From: AC-37 sp036389295
Lineage (GTDB): Bacteria > Actinomycetota > Thermoleophilia > Solirubrobacterales > Thermoleophilaceae
NCBI GenBank assembly: GCA_036389295.1
Contig: DASVQB010000055.1
Location: 1-64,000 of the forward strand
Length of the DNA stretch: 64,000 nt
Direction: 5' to 3'
Below the pieces are notes generated by a model that searched no databases, had not been told where the DNA came from, and saw nothing but the letters and a program-made list of their open reading frames with translations. Position numbers and translations under genes: made by a program. This document shows, one piece after another, positions 40,803-48,405 of this stretch. Numbering within the stretch: the first letter of the stretch is position 1; each line of letters starts with the position of its first letter.

Positions 40803-42215
40803 TCAGTCCCGGTCCGGGTCGTACTCGCACCCGCGGCCGCGCGGCTGGGCCAGGACCTGGAGCCGGCGCCACGGGAAGTTCCGGAGCGCGCCGACGCCGT
40901 CGGGCGAGCGACCCTCGAAGATCTCGTCGTACGGGTTCCATCCGAGCGGCGTCGGGTCCTCGGCGTAGAAGCCGACGTCGCTCGAGGACTCGCGGACGAC
41001 CATCCCGTAACGCTGGACGGCGGTCGCCACGGTCAGCGCGTAGCGCGACAGCGGGTGACGCGGGTCGCGCGCGTAGGCGCGCAGGTCGAGCCGGGGCGGG
41101 AGGCGGAGCCGCAGGCCGGCCGGGATCGAGCTGCGCGAGCGGCTCGAGTGCTCGGGGTCGGTGCGCTGGGCCGGCCAGCACCAGCCGTCGCGGCCGCGGC
41201 CGGCCAGGACGGCGAAGTCGACCGCGTGCTCGATCGACCCGCGCCGGAGCTCCTCGATCCGCTGCATGCCCGCCAGCAGGCCGATCGAGGTGGCGGACGC
41301 TCCGAACTGCGGGCCGGGAGGGTCCGTGAAGTGGCCCTCGCTGCGGGACACGTGCGGCATCCGCCCGCCGTAGCGGGCGCGCCAGGCGCCGAGCAGGGGA
41401 TCGCGGACGAGGCCCCAGAACTCCCACAGGGTGTCGGTGGACGGCTGCCAGACGACGAGGTTCTGGTCGGTGCCGGCCGCGGGACGGGCGTCCGGGGGCA
41501 GCGGGACCTCGTCCCACTGGGCCTGGAGGTCGGGGCGGGTGCCGGGCGCCGCGACCCGGACGGTCGGCTGGTCGCGCGGCACGGTGTAGACCGGCGAGCT
41601 GTACGAGGCGGTGCCGACGCCCGCGCCGCGGCGCTCGCTGCGGATCTGGGCGCGCAGCTCGGCCACGAGCGCCGGCGAGTCGCGCGCGATCGGGGCGCGC
41701 TTCGACAGCCGCGCGTTGCGCCAGCCGGCCGGCGAGAACGGCTGGCCGACCGCGGTGACGGTGTCGACCCACACGCTGCGCGCGCAGAAGGCGCCGCCCG
41801 CCGTGTTGACCGCGACCGCGACCCGGTGCCGCCCCGCCGGGATCGACATGCGAGCGCCGGGCTCGCCGTAGCCGCCCGTGCTCACGTCGGCGACGAGCCG
41901 CTCGACGCCGTCGACCGACACCGACACCTGCGGCGGCCCGAAGCAGTCCTCCCCGCGCAGGCGCACGAAGAGGTGGGTGGTGGACTGGGGGACCGCGATC
42001 TCGCCCTCGGCGGCGCCCGACGAGATTCGGAGCGCCCTCCCGCCGGACGCGTCCCCGTCGAGCTCGACGGCCCCGTCGCCGCCGAGCGCGAGCGTCAGGG
42101 CCTCGCCCTCGACCGTGGCGTCGGCGGCGAGGGCGGGCGCCGGGGCGAGCGCGCAGGCGGCGAGGGCCGCGGCGACGGCGACGAGGCTGCGGGTCGACGT
42201 GGTGCGCTCCCCCAC
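40803..42215 (-). CDS. Secreted protein with CBM60-like N-terminal domain (paralogue A)
   Basis: A 470-aa exported protein. Residues 1-33 are a Sec-type signal (hydrophobic LVAVAAALAACALAPAPALAA). The next ~120 residues are a beta-rich domain like xylan-binding CBM60/CBM36-type modules: THLFVRLRGEDCFGPPQVSVSVDG and AGRHRVAVAVN, with one Cys pair. The C-terminal ~280 residues form an unrecognised domain with VVWQPSTDTLWEFWGLVRD, YGGRMPHVSRSEG, GASATSIGLLAG and GWCWPAQRTD. The same architecture occurs at 48.4-49.8 kb. A role in binding or processing external glycans is likely. The conserved Trp, Asp and Glu residues might be catalytic; nothing proves it. Confidence 0.78.
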   Translation of the reverse strand: MGERTTSTRSLVAVAAALAACALAPAPALAADATVEGEALTLALGGDGAVELDGDASGGRALRISSGAAEGEIAVPQSTTHLFVRLRGEDCFGPPQVSVSVDGVERLVADVSTGGYGEPGARMSIPAGRHRVAVAVNTAGGAFCARSVWVDTVTAVGQPFSPAGWRNARLSKRAPIARDSPALVAELRAQIRSERRGAGVGTASYSSPVYTVPRDQPTVRVAAPGTRPDLQAQWDEVPLPPDARPAAGTDQNLVVWQPSTDTLWEFWGLVRDPLLGAWRARYGGRMPHVSRSEGHFTDPPGPQFGASATSIGLLAGMQRIEELRRGSIEHAVDFAVLAGRGRDGWCWPAQRTDPEHSSRSRSSIPAGLRLRLPPRLDLRAYARDPRHPLSRYALTVATAVQRYGMVVRESSSDVGFYAEDPTPLGWNPYDEIFEGRSPDGVGALRNFPWRRLQVLAQPRGRGCEYDPDRD

Positions 42216-42363
42216 GCCGTGATCGTTGCACGACGCCGGCGCCGCCGCCACGGGTCGGCCGCCGCGAGCCGCGCGCCGCGCTCCCCGGCGAGCCGCGGGC
42301 CGCGGCCGGGCTCCCCGCGCCGGGCGCTCCCCCGGTATCGTCCGCCTCGGGAGGGGAACGGCC

Positions 42364-44280
42364 TTGCTCGAACGCCAGACGCTCGCTGGAGGCGCCGCGG
42401 CAGCGGTCGCGCTGGCCGCGGCCGCGCTCGCCCCCGCCGCCGGCGCGCACTTCGAGCGCAACGTCACGTTCCCCGACCCGGCGCCGGACGCCTCCGTCTC
42501 CCCGCCCGCCGGCGGCGCCGTCCCCGCCTACCGCTCCCGCGGCCGGACGATCGTCGTCTGCAAGCGCGACTCGCTCGCCCGCGCCCGCCGCGGCGGCGCC
42601 CGCGGCGCCCTCCTGCGCCGCAACGCGCGCCTCCTCGCCCGCTGCCGCCACCGCGACCTCCAGGCGGCGGTCGCGACCGCCCGCAACGGGACCCGGATCC
42701 TCGTGCTCCCGGGCCTCTACCGCGAGTGGCCGAGCCGCCGGCAGCCGACCTTCGACGAGCGCTGCTCGGAGTACCGCGAGGTCGGCCCCGAGCAGGGGCC
42801 GGGCGAGGACCCCCAGGCCCTCACCTACCGCTACCAGGCCGCCTGCCCGAACGACCAGAACCTCGTGGCCGTGATCGGCCGCGACCCGGAGACCGGCAGG
42901 TGCCTCCGCTGCAACCTCCAGATCGAGGGCACCGGCCGCCGGCCGCAGGACGTGGTGGTCGACGCCGGCCGCGCCGCGGGCGACGAGGGCAAGGACGTGG
43001 GCATCCGCGGCGACCGCGCCGACGGCATCCAGGTGCGGAACATGCGCTTCACCCGCGCCGGCGAGCACGGCGTCTACTTCATCGAGACCGACGGCTACCT
43101 GATCCGCCACGTGATCGGCGACACCGCCGGCAACTACGGCTTCCTCACGTTCGCGTCCGACCACGGAGTGACCGACGGCTGCGAGGCCTACGCGAACAAC
43201 AACGCGGGCGTCTACCCGGGCGGGGCGCCCGACACCGCGCCGCGCGCGAACCAGGTCATCCGCCACTGCCGCGTCCACGACAACGTGCTCGGCTACTCGG
43301 GCACGATGGGCAACTCGACGCTGGTCGAGGACAACGACTTCTTCCGCAACACGGTCGGCATCAACACCGACTCGTTCCTGGCCGCGGGCCACCCCGGCTA
43401 TCCGGAGGACCACGCGACGTTCCGCCGCAACCGGATCTACTCGAACAACACGAACCCGTACGTGTCGGGGTCGAACCTGCGACCGAGCTTCCCGTTCCCG
43501 GTCGGGACCGGGATCAACATCACCGGCGGCAACGACAACCTGATCGAGGGCAACTGGATCTACGACAACTGGCGCCGCGGGACGATGCTGACGACCGTGC
43601 CGGGGTTCGTCTCCGAGCCGCCGCAGCCGCACCCGGACCCGACGTCGCACCGCAACGCCTACCGCTCGAACCACATGGGCGTGGCGCCGAACGGCGCGCG
43701 GATGCCGAACGGCGTCGACTTCTGGTGGGACGAGGCCGGGACCGGCAACTGCTGGGAGGACAACGGCGAGGTGAGGACCGACCCGCCCTCGCTCGACCGC
43801 TGCCCCGGCCGGCCCGCGGGGGTCCCGGGCGTCGGCAACCCGCAGAAGCAGGCCGTGCTCGCCTCCTGCGCCACGTGGCCAGAGGAGACCGACGCGCGGT
43901 GCGACTGGTTCGAGACCCCTCCGCCGCCCGGGGGGACCGGCGGTGCGCACCCGGCGCGGCGCGAGCTCGTGCCGCTGTGCCCGCCGCTCGGGCCGCTGGC
44001 GTGCGCGACCCAGGCGCCGCGCCCCGGCCGGTCGGTCAACGCGCGCGAGAGGTGCGCGGACTGGAACGCGGCGAGCGAGGCCTCGCGGCGGGGCACCGTC
44101 GAGACGATGCGCCAGCGGCTCGCGGCCGACGTGCAGTACGCCGGCGCCCGCGTCGTGCCGGCGCCGGCGGCCGCGGCGCACCTGGCGGCCGTGTGCGCCC
44201 AGCCGGTCGCCAGCGGGTTCTCGGTGTGGGAGGTCTTCACCGTGCACTCGACCTGGTACGCGGCCGGCCGGGCGCGGTGA
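42364..44280 (+). CDS. Secreted right-handed parallel beta-helix protein
   Basis: A 638-aa exported protein with an N-terminal signal (TLAGGAAAAVALAAAALAPAAGA). It has pectin-lyase-like beta-helix repeats at about residues 200-440: GIQVRNMRFTRAGEHGVYFIETDGYLIRHV, GYSGTMGNSTLVEDNDFFRNTVGI and TGGNDNLIEGNWIYDNW. Many Asn/Gly turns and several Cys pairs (CRHRDL, CNLQ, CRVHD) suggest disulfide bonds. Such proteins bind or cleave polysaccharides. TTG 42364 is chosen for its GGAGGGG ribosome-binding site 6-8 nt upstream. Its stop overlaps the start of the P450 gene (GTGA), an unusual partner for a secreted protein. Confidence 0.85.
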   Translation: MLERQTLAGGAAAAVALAAAALAPAAGAHFERNVTFPDPAPDASVSPPAGGAVPAYRSRGRTIVVCKRDSLARARRGGARGALLRRNARLLARCRHRDLQAAVATARNGTRILVLPGLYREWPSRRQPTFDERCSEYREVGPEQGPGEDPQALTYRYQAACPNDQNLVAVIGRDPETGRCLRCNLQIEGTGRRPQDVVVDAGRAAGDEGKDVGIRGDRADGIQVRNMRFTRAGEHGVYFIETDGYLIRHVIGDTAGNYGFLTFASDHGVTDGCEAYANNNAGVYPGGAPDTAPRANQVIRHCRVHDNVLGYSGTMGNSTLVEDNDFFRNTVGINTDSFLAAGHPGYPEDHATFRRNRIYSNNTNPYVSGSNLRPSFPFPVGTGINITGGNDNLIEGNWIYDNWRRGTMLTTVPGFVSEPPQPHPDPTSHRNAYRSNHMGVAPNGARMPNGVDFWWDEAGTGNCWEDNGEVRTDPPSLDRCPGRPAGVPGVGNPQKQAVLASCATWPEETDARCDWFETPPPPGGTGGAHPARRELVPLCPPLGPLACATQAPRPGRSVNARERCADWNAASEASRRGTVETMRQRLAADVQYAGARVVPAPAAAAHLAAVCAQPVASGFSVWEVFTVHSTWYAAGRAR

Positions 44281-45527
44281 GCGTCGCGGACGGCGCGGGC
44301 GCCGCGACCGCCACCCCCGTGGCCGAGCTCGACCTGCCGTCGTTCGAGTTCGCCGACGCCTCGCTCGTCGGCGAGCGCTTCCACGCGGTCATGGAGGACC
44401 TGCGCTCGCGGAGCTGGCTCGCGCGAGTGGAGCCGGTGGGCTACGTCGTGCTCGACCGCGAGGCCGTCGCGCACTTCATGCGCAGCCCGTCGGCGACGTT
44501 CCCGGGCCGCGTGATGCTCGAGGTCCACGGGATCGTGGACGGCCCGATGTACGAGCGGACCAAGGGCAACATCATGGACCTGAACGGCGAGCCGCACCGG
44601 CGGCTGCGCCGCCTCGTCCAGCCGGCGTTCACGCCGCAGGCGGCCGACCGCTGGCGGCCCGCCATGCGGCGCCACCTCGAGTCGCTGTTCGAGCCGGTGG
44701 CCGCCGGGGCGCGCTGCGACTTCGTGGACGCGGTGGCCAAGCCGTACCCGGCGCGGATCATCGCGGAGCTCCTCGGCGCGCCGGCCGAGGACGTGCCGCG
44801 GCTCGAGGAGTGGGCGAACCTGCTCCAGGCGTCGTTCGACCCGATCCGCCTCGCGACCGAGCGCGACCGCCTGGAGCGCGCGAACGTGGAGTTCGACGAG
44901 TACTCGTGGGAGCTGCTCCGCGCGCGGCGCGAGTCGCCCGGCGACGACCTCCTGTCCGAGCTGATCGCAGCCCAGGAGGAGGGCGACCGGCTCTCCGACG
45001 CCGAGTGCGTGCACCTGATCGGGGCGGTGCTGGTCGGCGGGGTCGACACCACCCAGGCGCAGCTCGCCCACGGCATCCGGCTCTTCGCCGAGCGGCCCGA
45101 GCAGTGGCGGGCGCTGGCCGAGGACCCGTCGCTCGTGCCGGCGGCGGTCGAGGAGCTGCTCCGCTTCGAGCCGATCACCCCGTTCACCGCGCGGATCGCG
45201 CTCGAGGAGATCGAGTACCGCGGGGTGACGTTCCCGGAGGGGACGATCGTCGTGGCGGCCGCCGTGACCGCCAACCGCGACCCCGCGGAGTACGACGACC
45301 CGGGCGCCTTCGACGTGACCGCCGAGCGCGGCCGCGAGAAGCCGCTGACCTTCGGCGCCGGCCCCCACTTCCGCCTGGGGGCGAACCTGGCCCGGGCCGA
45401 GCTCCAGGAGGCGCTCGCCTACCTGGCGCCCCGGATGCCGGGCCTCGAGCCGGACGGCGAGCCCGAGTACGAGACGCCGTTCGGCGTCTACGGCCTAGGG
45501 CGCCTCCCCGTCCGCTGGAGCGCCTGA
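44277..45527 (+). CDS. Cytochrome P450-like protein lacking the axial cysteine
   Basis: A 416-aa protein with full bacterial P450 architecture. The C-helix region has MDLNGEPHRRLRRLVQPAF, the I-helix LIGAVLVGGVDTTQAQLAHGI with the oxygen-activating acid-Thr pair, and the K-helix EELLRFEP the ExxR motif. The heme-binding loop reads FGAGPHFRLGANLARAEL: codon 366 is CGC (Arg, 45372-45374) where TGC (Cys) is expected. Without the thiolate ligand ordinary monooxygenase chemistry is not possible. It could be a heme-free or differently ligated variant, or a T-to-C change or sequencing error. The GTG overlaps the beta-helix gene stop. Confidence 0.85.
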   Translation: MSVADGAGAATATPVAELDLPSFEFADASLVGERFHAVMEDLRSRSWLARVEPVGYVVLDREAVAHFMRSPSATFPGRVMLEVHGIVDGPMYERTKGNIMDLNGEPHRRLRRLVQPAFTPQAADRWRPAMRRHLESLFEPVAAGARCDFVDAVAKPYPARIIAELLGAPAEDVPRLEEWANLLQASFDPIRLATERDRLERANVEFDEYSWELLRARRESPGDDLLSELIAAQEEGDRLSDAECVHLIGAVLVGGVDTTQAQLAHGIRLFAERPEQWRALAEDPSLVPAAVEELLRFEPITPFTARIALEEIEYRGVTFPEGTIVVAAAVTANRDPAEYDDPGAFDVTAERGREKPLTFGAGPHFRLGANLARAELQEALAYLAPRMPGLEPDGEPEYETPFGVYGLGRLPVRWSA

Positions 45528-46073
45528 CCACGGCGTGGCGACGAAGGTCCGGGGGCGGCCGTCGGTCGTCGCGGCCGGGTCGATCGTCAGCGCCAGGCCG
45601 CCGGCCGCGAGCTGGCGCGCGACCAGCTCCTCGGTGTGCCCGCCGCCGGGAGGGGGCCCGGACAGGGTGAGGAGCACCGCCGGGCCCGGCTCCCGCTTCC
45701 CCTCCTCCCAGATCCGCGCGGTCACCGCGCGGTAGCTCGCGTCGTCGTCGCCCGGCACTCGCGGCACCTCAACCACCTCGACGGCGTCGCTCGCCACCAC
45801 GGCGTCGTACCGCGCCCCCCACTCCGGGCCCTTGTCGGCGACCGACGAGGAGCGGAAGTCGTCCACCCGGCCGGCGACGACCACCCGCGCCGGCAGCCCG
45901 AGCCCGAGCGCGGCCTCCAGCACCACGAGGTCGGCGCCCGCGGCCGCGCTGCCCACCGCGAGCCGCGGCGCCAGCCCGCGGACCGCGCGCTCCACCTGGG
46001 GCAGGACGAGCCGGACGTTCTCCTCGCCGAGGACGCCCTCGCTCGGCCGGCGGCCCGCGTAGAGCAGGATCAT
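45495..46073 (-). CDS. SLOG-like nucleotide-sensor domain protein
   Basis: A 192-aa Rossmann-like protein. Its core follows the pattern of the SLOG-type sensor family: RLAVGSAAAGADLVVLEAALGLGLPARVVVAG, then DDFRSSSVADKGPEWGARYDAVV, where a Gly-rich loop, an acidic helix and an aromatic-basic segment make up the ligand site. It is coupled by ATGA to the SLATT gene, the usual genetic neighbour of SLOG proteins in predicted nucleotide-activated conflict systems. It ends 33 nt inside the convergent P450 gene. The assignment is from pattern recognition, not from a search. Confidence 0.58.
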   Translation of the reverse strand: MILLYAGRRPSEGVLGEENVRLVLPQVERAVRGLAPRLAVGSAAAGADLVVLEAALGLGLPARVVVAGRVDDFRSSSVADKGPEWGARYDAVVASDAVEVVEVPRVPGDDDASYRAVTARIWEEGKREPGPAVLLTLSGPPPGGGHTEELVARQLAAGGLALTIDPAATTDGRPRTFVATPWSGAPADGEAP

Positions 46074-47116
46074 GCGCCGCCGCCCGGCGCGACCGGCGGC
46101 TCGTCCGCGAACTGGCCCCACTGGCCCTGTTCGCGCCGCATGACCTCCTCCGCGCGGGCCACGAGCTCGAGGTCCGCGGTCGCGCCGCCGAGGCGCGCGA
46201 GGGCCGCCTCCGCGTCGCCGTAGAGCTTCGACAGCCGCGCGAACCCGTAGAGGGCGGCGTAGCCCGCGAGCGCGGTGGCCAGCGCCGGGACGATCGTCGC
46301 GACGAGCGGCAGGACCCACCCGCCGTCCGGGCCGAGCACGGCCGTCGCCACGCCGGCGGCGGCGGTCGACAGCGACAGCGCGAGCGCCAGCCTGCCGGCG
46401 GCCTCGGAGGCGAGCTCGTACTCCACCCGCGTGTCGCCGTAGTACCTCCGCTGGTCCTCCAGCCGGCAGTCGCGGTAGACGGCGAGGGCAGCGGCGTCCC
46501 GGCCCGTGGGCGCGGACCGCTCGCCCGCGCCGGCCGGCTCGTGCGGCTCCTCCGTAGCGGGCCCGGTGGCCGGCCCCTCCCCGGCGCCCTCCTCCGCCAG
46601 CGCGCCGACCCGCCGCCGGAGCAGCTCCTCGGGCACCCCGCCGGCCCGGTACGGCCCGGTGCGGGTCAGGTAGAGGAAGCCCTCGCCGCGCAGCCGCTCG
46701 GCGGTGAGCCGGGAATGCGTGTACCGCCGCTGCTCGCCCTGGCTCCGGAGCCGGGCGGCCACGACGGACAGCACGGCGCCGAGCACGGCCTCGGCGACCC
46801 CCACCGCGGAGGTCCAGTCGGAGTCGACGGCCTGGAGGCCGCCCGCGGCGGTCGCCAGCAGGCCGAAGAGGATCAGCCCGGCCTGCTGTCGCCGGTAGCG
46901 GTTCTGGTGCAGCAGCGCGTCCTGGTCGAACCGCTCGTAGACGGGGAAGACGACCTCGTCGATCGCGCGGAGCTCGGCGGCGAGGTCGGGGCTGCGGCCG
47001 GCCACCTCGGGCGGGACGAGCGGGTAGCTCCGGCCGCGCCGGTGGCGCAGCCGCGGCCGCCGCTTGAACAGGAGCGCCAGCGAGGGCCGCTGGCCGGTCG
47101 GGGGATCGCCTGCCAT
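46070..47116 (-). CDS. Double SLATT (DUF4231-like) two-TM effector protein
   Basis: A 348-aa protein with two copies of the SLATT unit (a pair of helices in the membrane plus a cytoplasmic helix). Copy 1 (about 72-160) has NRYRRQQAGLILFGLLATAAGG, a second hydrophobic segment, and RRYTHSRLTAERLRGEGFLYLTRTGPY, the DUF4231 signature. Copy 2 (about 219-335) has LEDQRRYYGDTRVEYELAS followed by two hydrophobic segments. SLATT proteins are predicted pore-forming effectors controlled by SLOG or SMODS nucleotide sensors. ATG 47116 is 20 nt after the era stop. It is coupled to the SLOG-like gene. Confidence 0.75.
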   Translation of the reverse strand: MAGDPPTGQRPSLALLFKRRPRLRHRRGRSYPLVPPEVAGRSPDLAAELRAIDEVVFPVYERFDQDALLHQNRYRRQQAGLILFGLLATAAGGLQAVDSDWTSAVGVAEAVLGAVLSVVAARLRSQGEQRRYTHSRLTAERLRGEGFLYLTRTGPYRAGGVPEELLRRRVGALAEEGAGEGPATGPATEEPHEPAGAGERSAPTGRDAAALAVYRDCRLEDQRRYYGDTRVEYELASEAAGRLALALSLSTAAAGVATAVLGPDGGWVLPLVATIVPALATALAGYAALYGFARLSKLYGDAEAALARLGGATADLELVARAEEVMRREQGQWGQFADEPPVAPGGGA

Positions 47117-47136
47117 GGGAGCCCGAAGGGTCGCAC

Positions 47137-48021
47137 CTACTCGATCCCGAGGCGGTCCAGCAGCGCCTCGTCGCGCCGCCAGCCCCTGCGGACCTTCACC
47201 GACAGGTCGAGGTGCACGCGGCGGCCCGTCAGCGCCTCGATCTCGCGGCGGGCCGCCGTTCCGACCGCCCGGACCATCGAGCCGCCGCGACCGATCAGGA
47301 TCGCCTTCTGGGACTCGGTCTCGGCCCACAGCCGGGCGGTCACGACCAGCAGGCCGTCGTCGCGCTCCTCCAGCTCGTCGAGCTCGACCTCGACGGCGTG
47401 CGGCAGCTCGTCGCGGGTCCGGTTCAGCGCCTGCTCGCGGATCAGCTCCGCCATGCGCACCCGCTCGGGCAGGTCGGTCCGCTCGCCCGGCGGGTAGAGG
47501 AACGGCCCGTCGGGAAGGAGCGCGACGAGCGCCTCCACGAGCTCCGGCACCCCCGCCCCCCGCAGCGCGCTCACCGGGAACACCTCCGCGTCGAGCTCCA
47601 GCTCCGCCGCGGCCTCCAGGGCCGCCAGCACCTGGGCCCGGTCGAGCACGTCGACCTTGTTGACCGCGATGACGCACGGCGCCGCCGCCCCCGCGATCGC
47701 CCGCGCGATGAAGCGGTCCCCCGGCCCGACCCCCTGCGCCCCGTTCAGGACCAGCAGCGCGGCGTCCGACTCGGCCAGCTCGCGCTCCATCCGCCGCTGC
47801 ATCCGCTCGGTGAGCGGGTCGCGCGGCCGCTGGACGCCGGGCAGGTCCACCAGCACCAGCTGCCAGTCGTCGCCGGTGGCGACCCCGCGGATCGCCCGCC
47901 GCGTGGTCTGGGACCGGTCCGAGACGATCGCCACCTTCTCCCCCACCAGCCTGTTCAGCAGCGTCGACTTGCCGGCGTTGGGCCGGCCGGCGAGCGAGAC
48001 GAACCCGCTTCGCGTGCTCAT
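47137..48021 (-). CDS. era: GTPase Era
   Basis: Era is the essential 16S rRNA-binding GTPase of 30S ribosome assembly. The 294-aa protein has the G domain with G1 GRPNAGKST, G2 region SDRSQTTRRAIRGV, G3 DLPG, G4 NKVD and G5 SAL. The C-terminal KH domain has the conserved TARLWAETESQKAILIGRGGSMVRAVG. The ATG overlaps the ybeY stop (ATGA). The ybeY-era pairing is the usual order; downstream the SLATT/SLOG genes are added to the same transcription direction. Confidence 0.97.
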   Translation of the reverse strand: MSTRSGFVSLAGRPNAGKSTLLNRLVGEKVAIVSDRSQTTRRAIRGVATGDDWQLVLVDLPGVQRPRDPLTERMQRRMERELAESDAALLVLNGAQGVGPGDRFIARAIAGAAAPCVIAVNKVDVLDRAQVLAALEAAAELELDAEVFPVSALRGAGVPELVEALVALLPDGPFLYPPGERTDLPERVRMAELIREQALNRTRDELPHAVEVELDELEERDDGLLVVTARLWAETESQKAILIGRGGSMVRAVGTAARREIEALTGRRVHLDLSVKVRRGWRRDEALLDRLGIE

Positions 48022-48392
48022 CCCGAGCCCAGCCCGCCCATCACGCGGTCCTGGAGCTCCAGCATCTCGCCGGAGTCCGTCTCGTGGTCGTGACCGCACA
48101 GGTGCAGCACGCCGTGGACCACGGCCTCGACGAGGTCGTCGCACAGCGGCGGGCAGACCACCACGTCCCCGAGCTCCCGCGGGCCCGCCGCCGGGCCCGC
48201 GAGGTCGACCGGGAACGACAGCACGTCCGTGGCCGCGTCGCGATCGCGGTGCTCGCGGTTCAGCCGCCTGATCTCGTCCGGCCCGACCGCCGCGACCGCG
48301 ACGTGGCCCTCCCCCACCCCGCAGGCGGACAGCGCCGCGCGGACGGCCGCGTCGAGGCGGTCGTCCTCGGTCCCGTGGATCTCTACGTGCAG
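48018..48392 (-). CDS. ybeY: Endoribonuclease YbeY, probable CTG start
   Basis: YbeY is the zinc-dependent RNase of 16S rRNA 3' processing and ribosome quality control. The metal site is intact: VVHGVLHLCGHDHETD matches H-G-x-L-H-L-x-G-H-D-H. RRLNREHRDRDAATDVLSFP is the second family motif. The first plain start, GTG 48317, would remove the N-terminal beta strand and helix. Reading upstream gives a family-like start (VEIHGTED) with only CTG 48392 available, for a 124-aa protein. The 5' end lies just after the stop of an inserted secreted-protein gene, which may have displaced the normal start. Confidence 0.85.
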   Translation of the reverse strand: MHVEIHGTEDDRLDAAVRAALSACGVGEGHVAVAAVGPDEIRRLNREHRDRDAATDVLSFPVDLAGPAAGPRELGDVVVCPPLCDDLVEAVVHGVLHLCGHDHETDSGEMLELQDRVMGGLGSG

Positions 48393-48405
48393 CCCGACCG
48401 GTTGA

